A DNA stretch of 64,000 nucleotides from Nemania diffusa (Eukaryota > Ascomycota > Sordariomycetes > Xylariales > Xylariaceae): positions 1 through 64,000 of the forward strand of contig JBBPUQ010000002.1 in the NCBI GenBank assembly GCA_038501195.1, given 5' to 3'. Positions within the stretch are counted from its first letter, which is position 1. Every line of letters begins with the position of its first letter. The position numbers were made by a program, and so were the translations under genes. Positions 51,001 to 64,000 of this stretch are shown one piece after another. The notes under the pieces are model-generated. The model worked only from the letters and a program-made list of their open reading frames with translations, ran no database searches and had not been told where the DNA came from.

Positions 51001-51118
51001 AGCATTACTAAAACATAATAAGTATGTTTAATAAAAAATACAAGTATGTACTTTTATTTAATTTATTACTGCTATAGCTATTAATAAATACAGTATAAAC
51101 TATAAAAGCTAAAAATAA
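48079..51118. other. No legible gene
   Basis: Strongly T-rich on the plus strand with dense stops in all frames. It may be the remaining interior of whatever element the 130-bp direct repeats enclose. A few C/G-retaining spots (for example TTTCGATCA at 49,672) carry no recognisable feature. Confidence 0.4.
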
Positions 51119-51249
51119 ATTGTTAAAACTAAAAAATAAAAATATATATACTTTATATATAATACTAATATATATAAAAAAGCTATAAGTTTTTAACTTG
51201 TATAATAAAACTTAAACTTTTAAATAATTAATAAAATTATTAAATATTT
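51119..51249. repeat. 130-bp direct repeat, copy 2
   Basis: Partner of 46,575-46,706. It begins ATTGTTAAAACTAAAAAAT where copy 1 has ATTGTTAAAATTAAAAAGC, and ends near TTAAATATTT. Similarity stops at both ends at matching places. Confidence 0.7.
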
Positions 51250-54101
51250 ACTTTAATATAAATAATAAAGCTGCTTAAGTTTAATAATTTTGTTTTTAGT
51301 AATAAATGTGTAAAAGTTAAATTAAGCTAAATATAAAAAAAAAGCTTATTTGTTTTTAAATAAATTAATATTAATATAACTATAACAAAATTTAATTAAA
51401 ATATAAAGCTTGTAAATAATATAAATAAAAGTAGTACTGTATATAAATTGTATAAACTAAATCACAATATATAACTAGTTATAATTTATGTTTTAAGCTA
51501 CACTTTAAAATAAATAATAAAAAAAGAAGTTAATATAAAAGTTCAAAGTTGAAATATATATAAATAAAAGTTTATAAAAAAAGTTAAAAATATATATAAC
51601 AAAAAAGCAAGTATAAATTTAAATAAGCCCGAGTTTTATACAACAAAACTATAGAAAAACTTACTAGCAAAAAGTCCAACAGTTATTTCGTAATTAAAAT
51701 ATTGCAGTTGTAAAAAAAAGCATAAAAAAAAGTTTACTGTTTAAATAAATATAATAGTACTTGTAAATTTATAAACATACATTTGTTTATATATAAAGTT
51801 TTAAAAAACAAACAACAACAAAAAAAAAAAAAGTAACAATAATTAAATACAGTAAAAATTAACTAAAGTGCAAAAGTAAAAAATGAATTAAAAAAAACTA
51901 AATAGCTATATATTACTGTAGCTTTTTCCTTTTTTTTCTTTTTTAGTACAAATTAAAAAAAATTATAAATTAAATATAATATAATAAGTAGTATATAACT
52001 AATAGTATATATTTTAACAAACTAAAGCTTAAAAAAAAAAAAAGTCTTTTTTAATATATAAATAAAAAAAATATATATAAATATATTAATATTTTTTTAA
52101 ATTATAGCTTTTAAATTTTAACACTTTTTTTAGTTTTATTTTATATATAAAAAACTTTATTGCTAAAAAAAAAAAAGAATAATATATAAAAAACATAGTT
52201 TAGTTATATAATATAGTTTAAATGTTATATATATAAATATTAATAAAATAAATTATATTTAATAAAAAAAAAAATTTTAAAAAAAAAAAAAAAATATAAT
52301 TTGTTATTTTATTTTTAATAATATAAAATTTATAATAATAACTGTAATAATATAAATAAATTTAATAAAATAAATTTAAAAAGTCGAGCTATAAGCTTTA
52401 TTTAAATAAACTTAATTTATTTAATAAAAAAGCTTAATAAAAAGCTTTTGCAGAAGTTTTTTTACTGTTTACAATATTATTTGCTAAAATTACTACTTAT
52501 TATAAACACTTACTATTATAAACAAACAAAAGCAATTATAAAATTAAAGCTTAAATATAAAATACTAAGCTTAAAATTAATATTTATTAAAAGTGTATAT
52601 ATATATATAAAGTTTAAAAATTAAAAAGCTAAAATAATTAAAATATTTAACAAATTTTATTTTAATATACTTTTTAAAATTGTTTTAGTTATATTAGTTC
52701 AATTTTATTTGCTAAACTTAATTATATATTAATACATAATAATAACTTTTTATATTAAAGCAAAAAATATATTATTTATTAGTTTATATAGCAGTACTAC
52801 TAAAAAAATATTTATAATAATGTTTTTATAACAATTAAGTTATACTTTATATATTAAAAATTTAAAAAAAAAAAATTAAATAAAAAATATTACTAAAATA
52901 TACTTGTAAACTTTTTAGTATTTTTAATTGTAAATATTTAAACTATATTTTTATAAAATAATTATATTAACACTTGCTGTAAATTTTTAAAATATATTAA
53001 AACTAGAACTATATAAAATTAAACTGTATTAAATGTTTATATGTTTTTAAGCTGTAAAATTTTTAAGCAGTATAATGTTTTAATTAAACTAAAATATAAC
53101 AGTAGCTTTAAATTTAAAAGTAAAATTAAAGCAGCTATTACAAAATTAAAATACAAGTTGATTTTTAGTTCAGTATAATATACAAAATTTCAAAAACTTA
53201 TTAAAAAAAATATGTTTTTTTAAAAAAAAGCTTAATTAAATTAACAAACAGTTTAAAAAAAAACTAGTTAAATAATTTAAATACTGTTGCTTAAACAAAT
53301 TACACTTTTATTAAATATTATAAATATAATATATATAAGCTAGCTTATGTAAAATTATTTATTATATATATTAAAAATATTATTTTATTATAAAAAAGTT
53401 TAAACTAAAATAAAGTTAAAAGTATTAAAAATATAATTATTATATAAATGTACTAACAAAAATAGCAGCAAAAAAATATTAATAAAATTTATTAAATTGT
53501 TATATAAAAAATATATTATTAACAAAATATTTATAAAACTAAAAACTGTTTATAAAAAAATATACTAGTACTTTTATATAACAAAAAGCTTAATATTAAT
53601 ATTAATAACAAAAAAAACTTTTTTTATAAATTAATATATTTTTTAATTATTAAATTAAAAAAGCTTTTAATAGTAGTAAATATAAACAAATAAATTTAAA
53701 TAATACTAAGTTCGAAAATACATTTTAAATAAATAAACAAAAAAAGTTTTTATAAAAACATATTAAACTGTAGTAATTATAAATAAATTTAATTAAATAA
53801 TAGCTACTTTATTTTTTTTATTTAAATTAATTAAAAAAAAACTTTTAATTAAATAATTTGTTTAATAAAACAATATAAATAGTTTAATTATATAAAAGTT
53901 AAATTAATTAAATTATTAAAGCTTAGTTTTTTTTTTTTTTATTTAAAATAATTAGTTAAAACTAGTATTAAAAATAATTAATATGCTTTTTATACAACTT
54001 TTTTAAAAGTCCGCTATTTCTAAATATATGTTTGTTTTATTTATTTACTGTTTTTTTAAGCTTTAAATTTTTAAAAATAATTTATATAACTATAGTTAGT
54101 T
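51250..54101. other. No legible gene
   Basis: A-rich on the plus strand with poly-A tracts (52,030, 52,262-52,295, 53,220). Stops are dense in all frames. Nothing beyond simple-sequence tracts can be supported. Confidence 0.4.
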
Positions 54102-54251
54102 TTTTAAAATATACAGTATATATATATATTATATACTTTGTTTTATTATATTTATTGTTTAAAATAATTAGTTAAATAATTTAAACAATAATAAAATTTG
54201 CTTTATGTTATTATAACAAAGTATATAATATATATATAATATACTTTAAAA
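54102..54251. repeat. 150-bp inverted repeat, MITE-like
   Basis: The left arm TTTTAAAATATACAGTATAT through ACTTTGTT (54,102-54,142) is the inverse of AACAAAGTATATAATATATA through ACTTTAAAA (54,215-54,251). A second palindrome, ATTGTTTAAAATAATTAG and its inverse CTAATAATTTAAACAAT-like half, sits inside at about 54,156-54,192. Two nested inverted repeats fit a small non-autonomous DNA transposon or a large hairpin. No target duplication is clear. Confidence 0.6.
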
Positions 54252-55658
54252 GATTAGCTTTAGCTATTTTAATTACACTTGAAAATTTAAAATAATAAAA
54301 CAAGTAACTTAATAAAGCGATCAAATAATATTAATATAATAAAACTTCTATATAAACTGCTTAATAACTTAGTTAACTAATGCAAAAGCTATTAATATTA
54401 TATATTTTTTTTAATAAAGAATTGTTTTTTTGTTAAATAATAAATAATAAAACAAAACATTTAAAGTTTTAATAACTCAATTAATGCAACTTTTTTGTAG
54501 CAGTGTTATATATATTGTTTTATTATATACTATATAAAAAAAAAACATTGTAGCTGTAATTTGGTTTTTTTTTTAATAAATAAAAACTGATTATTTTATT
54601 TTTTAATTTTTGTAAAAAGCAGCTGCTTTTTTTAAATCGGTTTAATTTATTATTAATTAGTTAAAATGCTACTTTATTTGTAGTAAAAACAAATACAAAA
54701 AATTTCTAAATATATAAAAGTATATATAAACTATAGTACAAAGTACTAATAGTTTAAAACTGCTAAATAATTTTAGCAAAACTATAGAAATTAATAATAA
54801 AGCAAAAAATAAAAAATTAAGTGCAGAGTTTATAACAGCTTAATTAAAAATAAAAACAACAAAAGCTATATTACAATATTAAACTTTAAAAAAAGCAAAA
54901 CTATAATATAAACTTAAACCTAGTTTATATAAACTAACAAAATAAGCTTTGCAAATTTAAATAGGACTTTTTTTTTTATATAATAATAACAAGTTAACTT
55001 TAGTATTATTAGCAGTTTGTTTTAAAATAAACTATAAACATTAAATTATAAAACAATTAAAAGCTTTTATTTATTATTAAATAAAAAAATATAAATAACA
55101 AAGATTTTATTTAAATTATTATTTTAATTAAACTAATAAATACTTTAGCAGTATATAAGTTTAAAATAAGTTTTTTTTATAATTTTTACTTTTATATTTT
55201 ATGTATTAGTTTTAGTGCTTTTTTAATAGTTTACAAAAAGTAGTGTTAGCAATAAAAAACTAAGTTTTAATTTTAAAAACTTATTGCAATATATATTAAA
55301 TAAAATACTTACAGTGTTATTAATTTAAAAAAAAAAAAGTTTTTAAAATATATGTTTTAAATAGCTTTTATTTATTTAGTTATTTTTTTTTACTAACTAA
55401 CTTTTTAATATAACGCTTTATTATTGTTTAAGCAATAAAATTAAAAATAGTAAATTTAATAGTACTAATATTAAAACAAATATATAATGTTAATTTAATG
55501 TTTTAGTAATATACTTTTAAATAGTTAGTTGTTAAATTATTACAGTTTTAAATATAACTAGCTTTTTAAATACTAAACTTGTAGTTTTTACAAACTTTTT
55601 AAACAAAGTTAAAAATAAATATATATTTAAAAAAAAGCTATATATTAGTTTTATTTTA
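54252..55658. other. No legible gene
   Basis: Dense stops in all frames; isolated retained codons such as CCTAGTTT near 54,930 give no domain. No repeat detected by eye. Confidence 0.4.
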
Positions 55659-55904
55659 TAAACTGAACTATATTAAGCAAAGTTTGCAAATTTTGCAAAT
55701 AATAGCGTTAAATATATTAAATTGTTAAATATAAAAAGCTTTGAACTAATAACAATTGCATATAAAACTAAAAATATATTTGTTTTAAAAACTGTTTTAA
55801 CTTGCTTTAATATAAAAAAAATAAAAAATAACGTTTTTTTTAAATGCTTTTTAAATATTTGTAAAAATAAAAGTAAATGTGTTAAAGTTTTAAAAAATAT
55901 TTAA
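55659..55904 (+). pseudogene. Coding relic, about 80 codons, unknown product
   Basis: A plus frame is open from about 55,680 to its TAA at 55,902, longer than the 60-codon part starting at TTG 55,722. It reads KFANFANNSVKYIKLLNIKS, then FELITIAYKTKNIFVLKTVL, TCFNIKKIKNNVFFKCF and LNICKNKSKCVKVLKNI. Upstream it continues through TAA codons that could have been CAA. The alternation of hydrophobic and charged residues and retained cysteine codons (TGC, TGT) look like a helical protein in which D/E have become N/K. After the stop the frame decays quickly. No family recognised. Confidence 0.55.
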
Positions 55905-58900
55905 ATATACAATTTAGCAAATATAACAACTTTTAATAACACTATTAAAAATTTAAAATTAAAAATATATAAAAATTTATAATATAATAAATTAACAAAA
56001 AGTTATATAAATTATAAAGTTTTTAAAAAACTTATAGCACTTTATAAATTGTAAAATTTTATTTTGCTGATTTTTTTACTAATAAGCTAAATATTATTAA
56101 TATTTTTTAGTTTGTTAAACTTTTAAAGTTTTAAAAAAAAGCTAAAGTAGTAAAAACTAAAAACTTTTTAGTTTAACTTAAGTTTAGTTTAATAGCTTTA
56201 AGTATTAAAATAACAACTTTTAAAAAATATGTTAAAGTATATAGCTTTAAAATTGTTTAAACATAAAAATGCAAAAATATAATAATAAGCTTTTGTTAAA
56301 AATAAAAAAAAAGTGTTAAAAAAAACTTATTAAATGTTTAAAGTATAAATAAAACAAAAAAAAAAAAAAAGTAAAAAAAAATAAAGTTTAAAAAAGAGGT
56401 GTATTATTGTTTAAATTATTAAAAGCAGCTATAAATTTTAATAAAAAAAAACAACAACTAATTAAAAAAATAAAAAGCTGTATAAGCTACAAATAAAAAA
56501 ATATATATATTTTTAAGTAATTATTTTAAAAAAAAAAGTCCGATTAAAAATACAGCTAAATAATAATTTGTATATAAATTAAAAAGCTTATTAACTAAAG
56601 TATTAATAACTGTAGCTAAGTTATTAGTTTAAAAAATACAAATTGTTAACAAAACTAAAAAAAAAGTGCTTATATAAATACTTGTTAAAGTGCAAACATT
56701 TATACAATATAAACAAATATTTAAAATATATAAAAGTGTTTAATAGTTTAGTTAATTATTAAAAAGCTTTAAATAATATAATAAAATAATTAATATTTGT
56801 TTATTTATTACTTTTTATTAATAAAATTATAATAAAAATTATAATATAAAAATATTAAATTTTAATATATTGTTAACTTTTTATGTTTTTTTTTTATTTG
56901 ATTTTGTTGCGTTAGTTTTATTTGTTGTTATATAAATATATATATTTTTACTTTTTTTATTTATTATACTTTTTTACTTTTTTATTTTTATATTTTTGCT
57001 GCTTTATATTTTAATTTATTTGTTTATATAATATTTTATTAATAATATTAGTAGTAAGTTTATTAAAAAACATGTACTAAAACTAATATTTTTTTTAATT
57101 TGTTGTTTTAATATTTGTACTATATTGTTGTTATTAATATAAAAACGCTTAAGCTTTAAAAGTAAAAGCTATAAAACTGCAATTTAAACAATTAGCTATA
57201 GCAATTTTACTACTTTTTTAACTTTATATTAAAAAAAGTAAAACAACATAAATAAAAAAAGTTAAAATAAAAAGCTATTTAATTTTAATAATATAAAACT
57301 TTTTAATTAGCATTTAATAAACTATGTTTTCGATTTTTATATATTTAAATATATTACAAGCTATAATTTTTTAAAAAACTACAAATAAATAACAATATAG
57401 CTAAACAATTAATTTAAACTTTTAATAAATATTGTTTGTTAGTACTAAATTAAATTATAGTTTACTTTGTTAAAAATAACAACTAAGTTGCAAGTTATTT
57501 TAAACTGTGTAAAAAGTGTTATATATAAATTTATTTATAATAACTTTGATTTAAACTTTTTAAATATGCTTTAATTATTAAACATAGTTAAATTAAATAT
57601 AAAAACAAAAGTAAAAATAGTTGTTTTTAAATGTAATAAAAATGTTAGTTATAGCAGTTTATACTAATATTTTATAGTTTATAGTATTAACTAATAGCTT
57701 TTTTTATTTATTAATTTTATAACAATTATAACATAAAATAATAAATGTTATATAGTGTTTATTGTTTTATAAACTATTTAATATTAAAAAATTATTATTG
57801 TTAAATGTTTTAATTTTATGCTTTTTATATATATAATATATGTGTTTTTATTAATATATACTAAAAAATAGTGCTATAAGTTTACTGTTTTAATAAACTT
57901 AAATTTACTACTTTTAAATTATAAAACAATTATATATATAAAAAAAAGTAATAATAAAACAAACATTAAAAAAGTTAGCAATTTTATAAACTATATTTAT
58001 TATGCTATTTATTAAAAGTTTTTTAATACAAAATAAATAAATTTAAAAAACAAAGTTTATTTTAAGCTTTTAAATAAGCTAGTTAAAAACTTTTTAATAA
58101 TATTTATAACTTTTGTTTATTAGTTCTAAACGTTTAAAAGTTTAATAATTTTATTTAAGCTATATTAAATATTACAAATTAATAAAATTTTTAATTAAAT
58201 GTAATTTTAAACATAGATTATATTTTTAAAATAGCTTTTTGTTACATTTTATTTTAACAAACTGTAAATTTTCAAACTAATAAAACAGTTTATGTTTTTT
58301 ATAAAACGTTTTTTTATTAATTATTTATATATAAACAAAAATACTGCAAAAAAGCTGTTTTAAAGTTGCACTTTTTTTTATAACAGTTTTGTATAATAAA
58401 GTGCTGCAAAAAAATATTACTTAATAAATACAATATTTAGTATTAAACAATATAACTAAATAACAAATATAAAGATTTAAGCTTGTATAAAAATATTTAT
58501 AGCAGAAATTTAATTAAACTTTTAACTACTATTTTATATAAAAGTAAAAAGTTTATTTAGTTTATATTTTAGTTAAAAGTTTAATAATAAAGTAAATTTA
58601 TAAACTAAGCAGTAAAAAAAAAAAATTAAACAGTTATTTTTTAAATTTATTATTTTTAAAAATACTAATTACAACTATTAATATATTCTTTTAATAAACT
58701 ATAAAGTTTAAGTTATTTATAACTTTAGCTTAAGTAAATATAATATAGCAGTTTAAATTTAAAACTTTAACTAATTATAAACAATTTATTAGTTATAACT
58801 TTTTTAATTAAACTGCTTTAGTATAATTTTTTTTATATATATGTTTTAGTTTAAACAGTTTAATTTTTAGTAATTTAAACTTAAGTATATTTTATATATT

Positions 58901-61900
58901 GTATAATTACTGTAAAATTTTAAAATATTATATAAATAGTTAATAAAACTTTAAATAACTAAAAGCAACTATTTAATTAAATAATTATACAAGCTATATA
59001 ACAAACTATATAAAGTTATTAGTGTAATTATTTTTTAAAATTTAACAAAAGTTACAAAGTAAAAATTTTTATAAAAGCTAAAGCTGCATATTAAAAAAAA
59101 TAAAAAACAAATTTGTTACTTTTAATACTAAAAGTTTAAAATAAAAAGCTAAATTAATTTCTATGTTAATTTTTATATATATTTTAGTTAATTTTAGTTA
59201 TTTTATATATTTGTATTGTTTTTGTTTAGTTTATAAACAAATTAAAAGTGTACTAAAAATAGCTATAACTTAACTAGAAAAAATTGTAATAGTGTTAATA
59301 ATACAGCTGCAGAAAATAAAGTTAATTAGCTAAGTCGGGTTTAGTTTAACTACTTTTTATATATTTAAGTAGTTTAAAAGTGAAAATTTTATAAAAAGTT
59401 GTATAAGCTAAGTTTTATAAATTAAAAATATTACAAATATAAAATTGCTATTTTTAAAGCTTGTTTTTTTTACTTTGAAATTTTTAAGTATAATTAAACT
59501 ATTTATTGTTAGTTTATTAAAGTGTAATATATTTTATATGTTTTATTTTGTTTGTACTTTTAAGTACAATTTATTTAACATTTAATATATTAACTATATT
59601 ATATTAAAAACTTTATATATTGTTAGCTAATGCTGCAAGTATTATAATGTTATAATAAACAAGCTATATATATTATATACTATTAAAAAGCAGAAGTAAA
59701 TAATATATTGAAATTTTCAATTAATTATTTAACTTTTATTAATTTTAAAGTATTATAAAAATTTAATATTTAAAGTTTAAATTTAGTATTGTTTATTTTT
59801 TATTTAGTACTAAGCTAAATAAATTGCTAATTAATTAAAAGTAGTTAGAAAATAATAAAAAAAAATATAAAGCTTAAAGTAAATAAATAAAAAAGTTAAG
59901 CAAATCTGTAAATAGTACAGAAGTTAAAACTATATATAAAAAAGCTTTTGTTAAAATAGTATTTTTGTTAATATTTTGATTTTAATAACACTAGCTGTTT
60001 GTAAAAAACAAAATATGTAGTAAAACAGTTATAAATTAACAAGTTGTTTAGTTTTTTTGTTTTTTTTTTTGTTTTAATCGAGTTAAATTAATTGTAAAAA
60101 AGTTCTACTAAGTTATTAAAAATTAGTTAATTAGTTTAACAGTTAAGCATTATATAAAACATTTTAATAGTTTAATTTACTATAATAGCTTGTTAACAAG
60201 TTAAATGTTATGTTTAAACAAAATTTACAAAGTATTTGTTATATAAATGTAATAGTTAAAAAAATTGCTGCATATAAATACTAATTTCAAAAAAACAACG
60301 TTGATATATGTTTTAATTTAAAATAGCTACTATTAACTGCAGCTAAAATAAAACTTAAAAAAATATAAAATTAAAATAATGCTTGTTAAATTTAAATAAT
60401 ATAATTAAGCTAAAAAGCTAAATATACTATATAGTTATGTTTATAAAGTTAACATTTTTTTTTTTTAAGTTTTTTTAATATATAAGTAGCAATAAAAGTA
60501 ATTTAACTAACTTTGTAAAAACTGCTAAAAAATATTTAACAAAAAAATATTTCACTTTTTTGCTAATATTTAATTTTATACTTAATACTATTAAATTATA
60601 TAATTTAATATAGTTATAAATAAAATAAATATAATAAACTATTAAATAAAAAAATACTAAAGTTGTTAAATATATAAACTAGTAGTATTATATATAAAAT
60701 AATTGCTGTAGTTTATTAAAAGTAACTTTTATATTATTGTAAATAACTTAATAATATACAAATTAAACAATATTTTAAATAATAACATATAAATATAAAT
60801 AAAAATTGAAGTAATAAAAGTAAATTATATTATGTTTAATTAAAGTTTTTAGTAAAAAGTTGCTATTTTTATTACTAATAATTAAGTTTTATAGTTTAAA
60901 AAAAAAGCAAATATAATACTGCTTAGTTGTAATAATTACTATAATTTTAGAATTAATAATATTGCATTTTTTGAAAATATAGCATATTTTTGCAATTTTT
61001 GTAGCAAAAACTAACTAAAACTAGCTTTTGTTAACACTATTGCACAAATAATATATATGTTAAAGCGCTATTTTATAAATGTTTATTTAATGTTTTAGCA
61101 AATATAAAAACAAAGCTTGCAAAACTAACAGCTATAAAACTTTAACTTATTAACTATTATTTTTATAAAACATAGTGTACTAAGTAGCATATTTATTTAA
61201 TAAAACAGTAATTGCAGCTATTAATAACAGAGTATTTTTACAGCTAATATAATTAACATTAATACTAATTATTATAATAAAACAGTTAAAAAACAAATTA
61301 TATATATTAATATTAATAACTTTGTAAATAATACTGCTTAATTTAGCGTTTATTTTTATTGCTATATTACTAAAATATTAAGCTTTAAGCTTTTTTATGT
61401 TTTTAATTTATACTATTTATAATAAATAGCAGTATTAACAGTTTATAAATTTTTTAATTTGATTATAAAAACTAGCATTAATATTATTAATAATAAAAAA
61501 TATTATTTATAATATAATATTAAAATAGCAGCTAATGTTTTTTTAAAACTTTTAGTATATAATATTATAAAAGCTAGTACTATAAATAATAATATAAAGT
61601 TATACTTTAAAATTGCTACTGTAATTTTTATAACTTTAGTTAAACTTTAAAACAAACAGTTCTGCTTTATATTTAGTACAGCAATTACTACAAACTATTA
61701 TATTTTAACTTATTATTAGCTACTAATTTAGCTTAAAAAATTATTTGCTATATAAATTTTATTGTTTTAATATATTAAAGTTAAGTTTAACTTTGTTAGC
61801 AAATTTAATTATTAAATTTTAAAATAATTAAGCATTAGTTATTTATATATTGCTAAAAACTTTAATACTAAATTTGTACAAATAAAAGTTGTTAATATAA

Positions 61901-64000
61901 TTTAATATTTTTATACTTTTAAAAATATTAGTTTTATATTTAACAAGTTATATAATTATAAACTTAATTATAACTGCAGTTTATATAATATATTATTAAT
62001 AACTATTATATATTAAATATAATTTTGCTAAAATATATTTAAAAAAAATCAAGCTTAAATTAATAATATTATATTTTTATAATGTTATATAGTTTTATTA
62101 AAAAAAAAGCTCTTTAAATAGTTTAAATAATAAACAGTTTTAAATATTAAAGTTTAACATTATATTACTATTAATAGTAATTTTATATGCTAGTTTTTTA
62201 AATGTTACTATTTAGTATTTTTTTATTAAAAGTAATAGTTTAAACATTAGTTCTTTTTTTTTTATAGCATTTATTAAAAACAAAACAATTAATTATATAT
62301 TGTTTTAAATTGTTTATATTTTTGTAATATTTAATAGTAAATTTTAACTTAAAAAGTTTAGCAAAAAAATAAAAAACATTCAACAGTTTAAAAATAATAG
62401 CTTTATTTAACTAATATATAACTAAAACAAGTTGTAATTTTTCGTTAAATTTTATTTAACTTGTTTTAATTATATATTAATATATAGCAAAACTATAAAA
62501 CAAGTTATAAAAATAAATATATTGATATTTTATTTAGTATTATAAGCATTAAATATTTAAAAAACTATTTTAATAATAGTTTTATTTTATTAAAATGCAG
62601 TATTAACAATATTAATATTAAATATAAATATTTTTGCTTATATAATAACAAAATAGTTAATAACTTAAGCTTGCTACTAATTGCAATATAGTACTACTTA
62701 TTTCGTTTAATTAAACAATAAAATAATATTTTTTTTAAATTTAAATAAAACAGCTAAACTTTATAGCGTTTAAATTTTTAAAATAAAAGTTTTAATAAAT
62801 AGCAATATATATTTTAAAAAAGCTTTATTAAATACAGTAATTAAAAAAATCTAGTAAATAGTTAATATAAACTTGCTACATTTTTAAAAGAATTAATTAA
62901 TATAGTTTATATTTATATATTTAAAAATATAATTATTTTATTTAGTTTTGCTTTTTATATATTGTTGCAAATACTATAACTTAATAGTTATACTTTATTA
63001 AATATAAAAAAAATATATGTTTATATTTTTAACTTTTGTTATATTTGATTTATTTGTATTAAAGTTAATAAAAAGTCGAAATTTATAACAATTAATTTAT
63101 TAAAACAACTTATAAAGCAGTTAGTTTGTAATAATAAACAAAAATAGCAGTGTTTTATTAAATAAAACATTTGCTATTAAATAGCTATTTACTACTAATA
63201 CTGTTTAGTTTTTTTTGTATTAATTTTAAATATTAAAGTTTTTATATAAAATTACTAAAAGTTTTAAAAGCAAAAAAAACTAACACTTATATATTTAGTA
63301 AGTATATAAAATACTATTAATTTAAAAGTGTTTTAATTTATGTTATATTAATAAATATAGCAAATTTTAAACTTTGTTACAAAAAAAATATTTAGTTAAA
63401 CTTAAATAGGTTTTTTTTATATATTAAAGCTAAAACAAGCTTTAAACACGCTTATAGTTAAATTTTATTGTTACAAATATTAATAACATATAAGTACAAA
63501 ATACAAAGTTAAGCTTTTAGCTATAAAACGAAATATTTAGTATTAAACTAAAAACATACTTTTAAATAAATATTTGCTAAAAAGTCGACATACTTTTTAA
63601 CTAAATCAATAATATATAAAAGCTTATTGCTATAAATATTGTTTTATTTATATAGTACTGTATTAATTGCATTTATTATGCTATAAGCAAATAACTTAGT
63701 AAATAAGCTAGCTTATAAATATAAAACTGATTTATAACATAACTTAGTATTAAAGCTGTAAAAAATATTAAAAGTGTTATTAAAGTATATTTTTATTAAA
63801 TAAATAATAACAAAGTTAAAAAGCGCTTTTAATTAATAAACTTTAAAATTAAATATTTCGCTAATGTTATATTGTTAATTATATATATTTGTTTAACTAA
63901 AAAAAAGTATAAGTTAAACAGTAAAAATATAAACTTTTTAATAAAATTAACTGTTATACTATATAAATAAAAAAAGCAGCAATAAACTAAAAAAAAAAAT
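55905..64000. other. Long stretch without a legible gene
   Basis: About 8 kb of strongly A+T-rich DNA in which surviving C is mostly in AC or GC and surviving G mostly in GT or GC. I found no open frame of note, no tandem array and no LTR copy. One half of the hairpin motif may be present at 63,527-63,540 (AAAACGAAATATTTAG). The right edge of the window is still inside this material, so the degraded region continues further into the chromosome. Confidence 0.4.

Noticed and set aside
1..64000. Mitochondrial DNA or a naturally A+T-rich protist genome
   Set aside because: A telomere is present, stops fill all frames, and the same repeats occur with and without C/G, which points to mutation rather than native composition.

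Overview
This window is a chromosome end, most likely of a filamentous ascomycete fungus. It starts with 27 perfect CCCTAA units and then runs for almost 64 kb through DNA depleted of C and G by C-to-T change on both strands. That is the signature of repeat-induced point mutation (RIP) or a similar cytosine-directed process. I cannot name the species. I see no intact gene, tRNA, rRNA or CRISPR array; every open frame longer than 60 codons is a relic, an antisense shadow or chance.

Layout. 1-162: telomere. 163-225: short strand-asymmetric junction that still has C but almost no G. 226-11,990: almost pure A+T (about 45 C or G by eye), holding a degraded LTR retrotransposon (2,343-6,763), a solo LTR of the same family (7,287-7,596), a weaker LTR fragment and degenerate tandem repeats. 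12,000-31,000: a distinct accessory block with more surviving G/C, many decayed coding stretches, four tandem arrays (units of 31, 35, 62 and 172 bp), a fossil gene with an in-frame 69-bp repeat, and about 15 copies of a hairpin motif that is largely confined to this block. 31,000-40,290: more heavily mutated, with one clear coding relic (37,621-38,114). 40,296-46,206: a younger copy of the retrotransposon, with two 308-bp LTRs, TG...CA ends, a 5-bp target duplication and a readable Ty1/Copia RNase H relic on the minus strand. 46,207-64,000: heavily mutated again, with relics at 47,281-48,078 and 55,659-55,904, a pair of 130-bp direct repeats and a long inverted repeat.

How the parts fit. Nothing here works as a pathway; what the window records is mutation history. 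The same LTR family is seen at nearly complete and at partial saturation, and the two LTRs of the younger copy give ancestral and derived bases directly. In the middle and right blocks surviving C is mostly preceded by a purine (AC or GC). In the telomere-side block it survives almost only inside AACTTT. This points to an order of loss, YpC first, then RpCpA, then RpCpT, which differs from the CpA rule of textbook RIP. Stop codons in the relics sit mostly where CAA, CAG or CGA would be expected, and one repeat protein shows CAA and TAA side by side at the same site.
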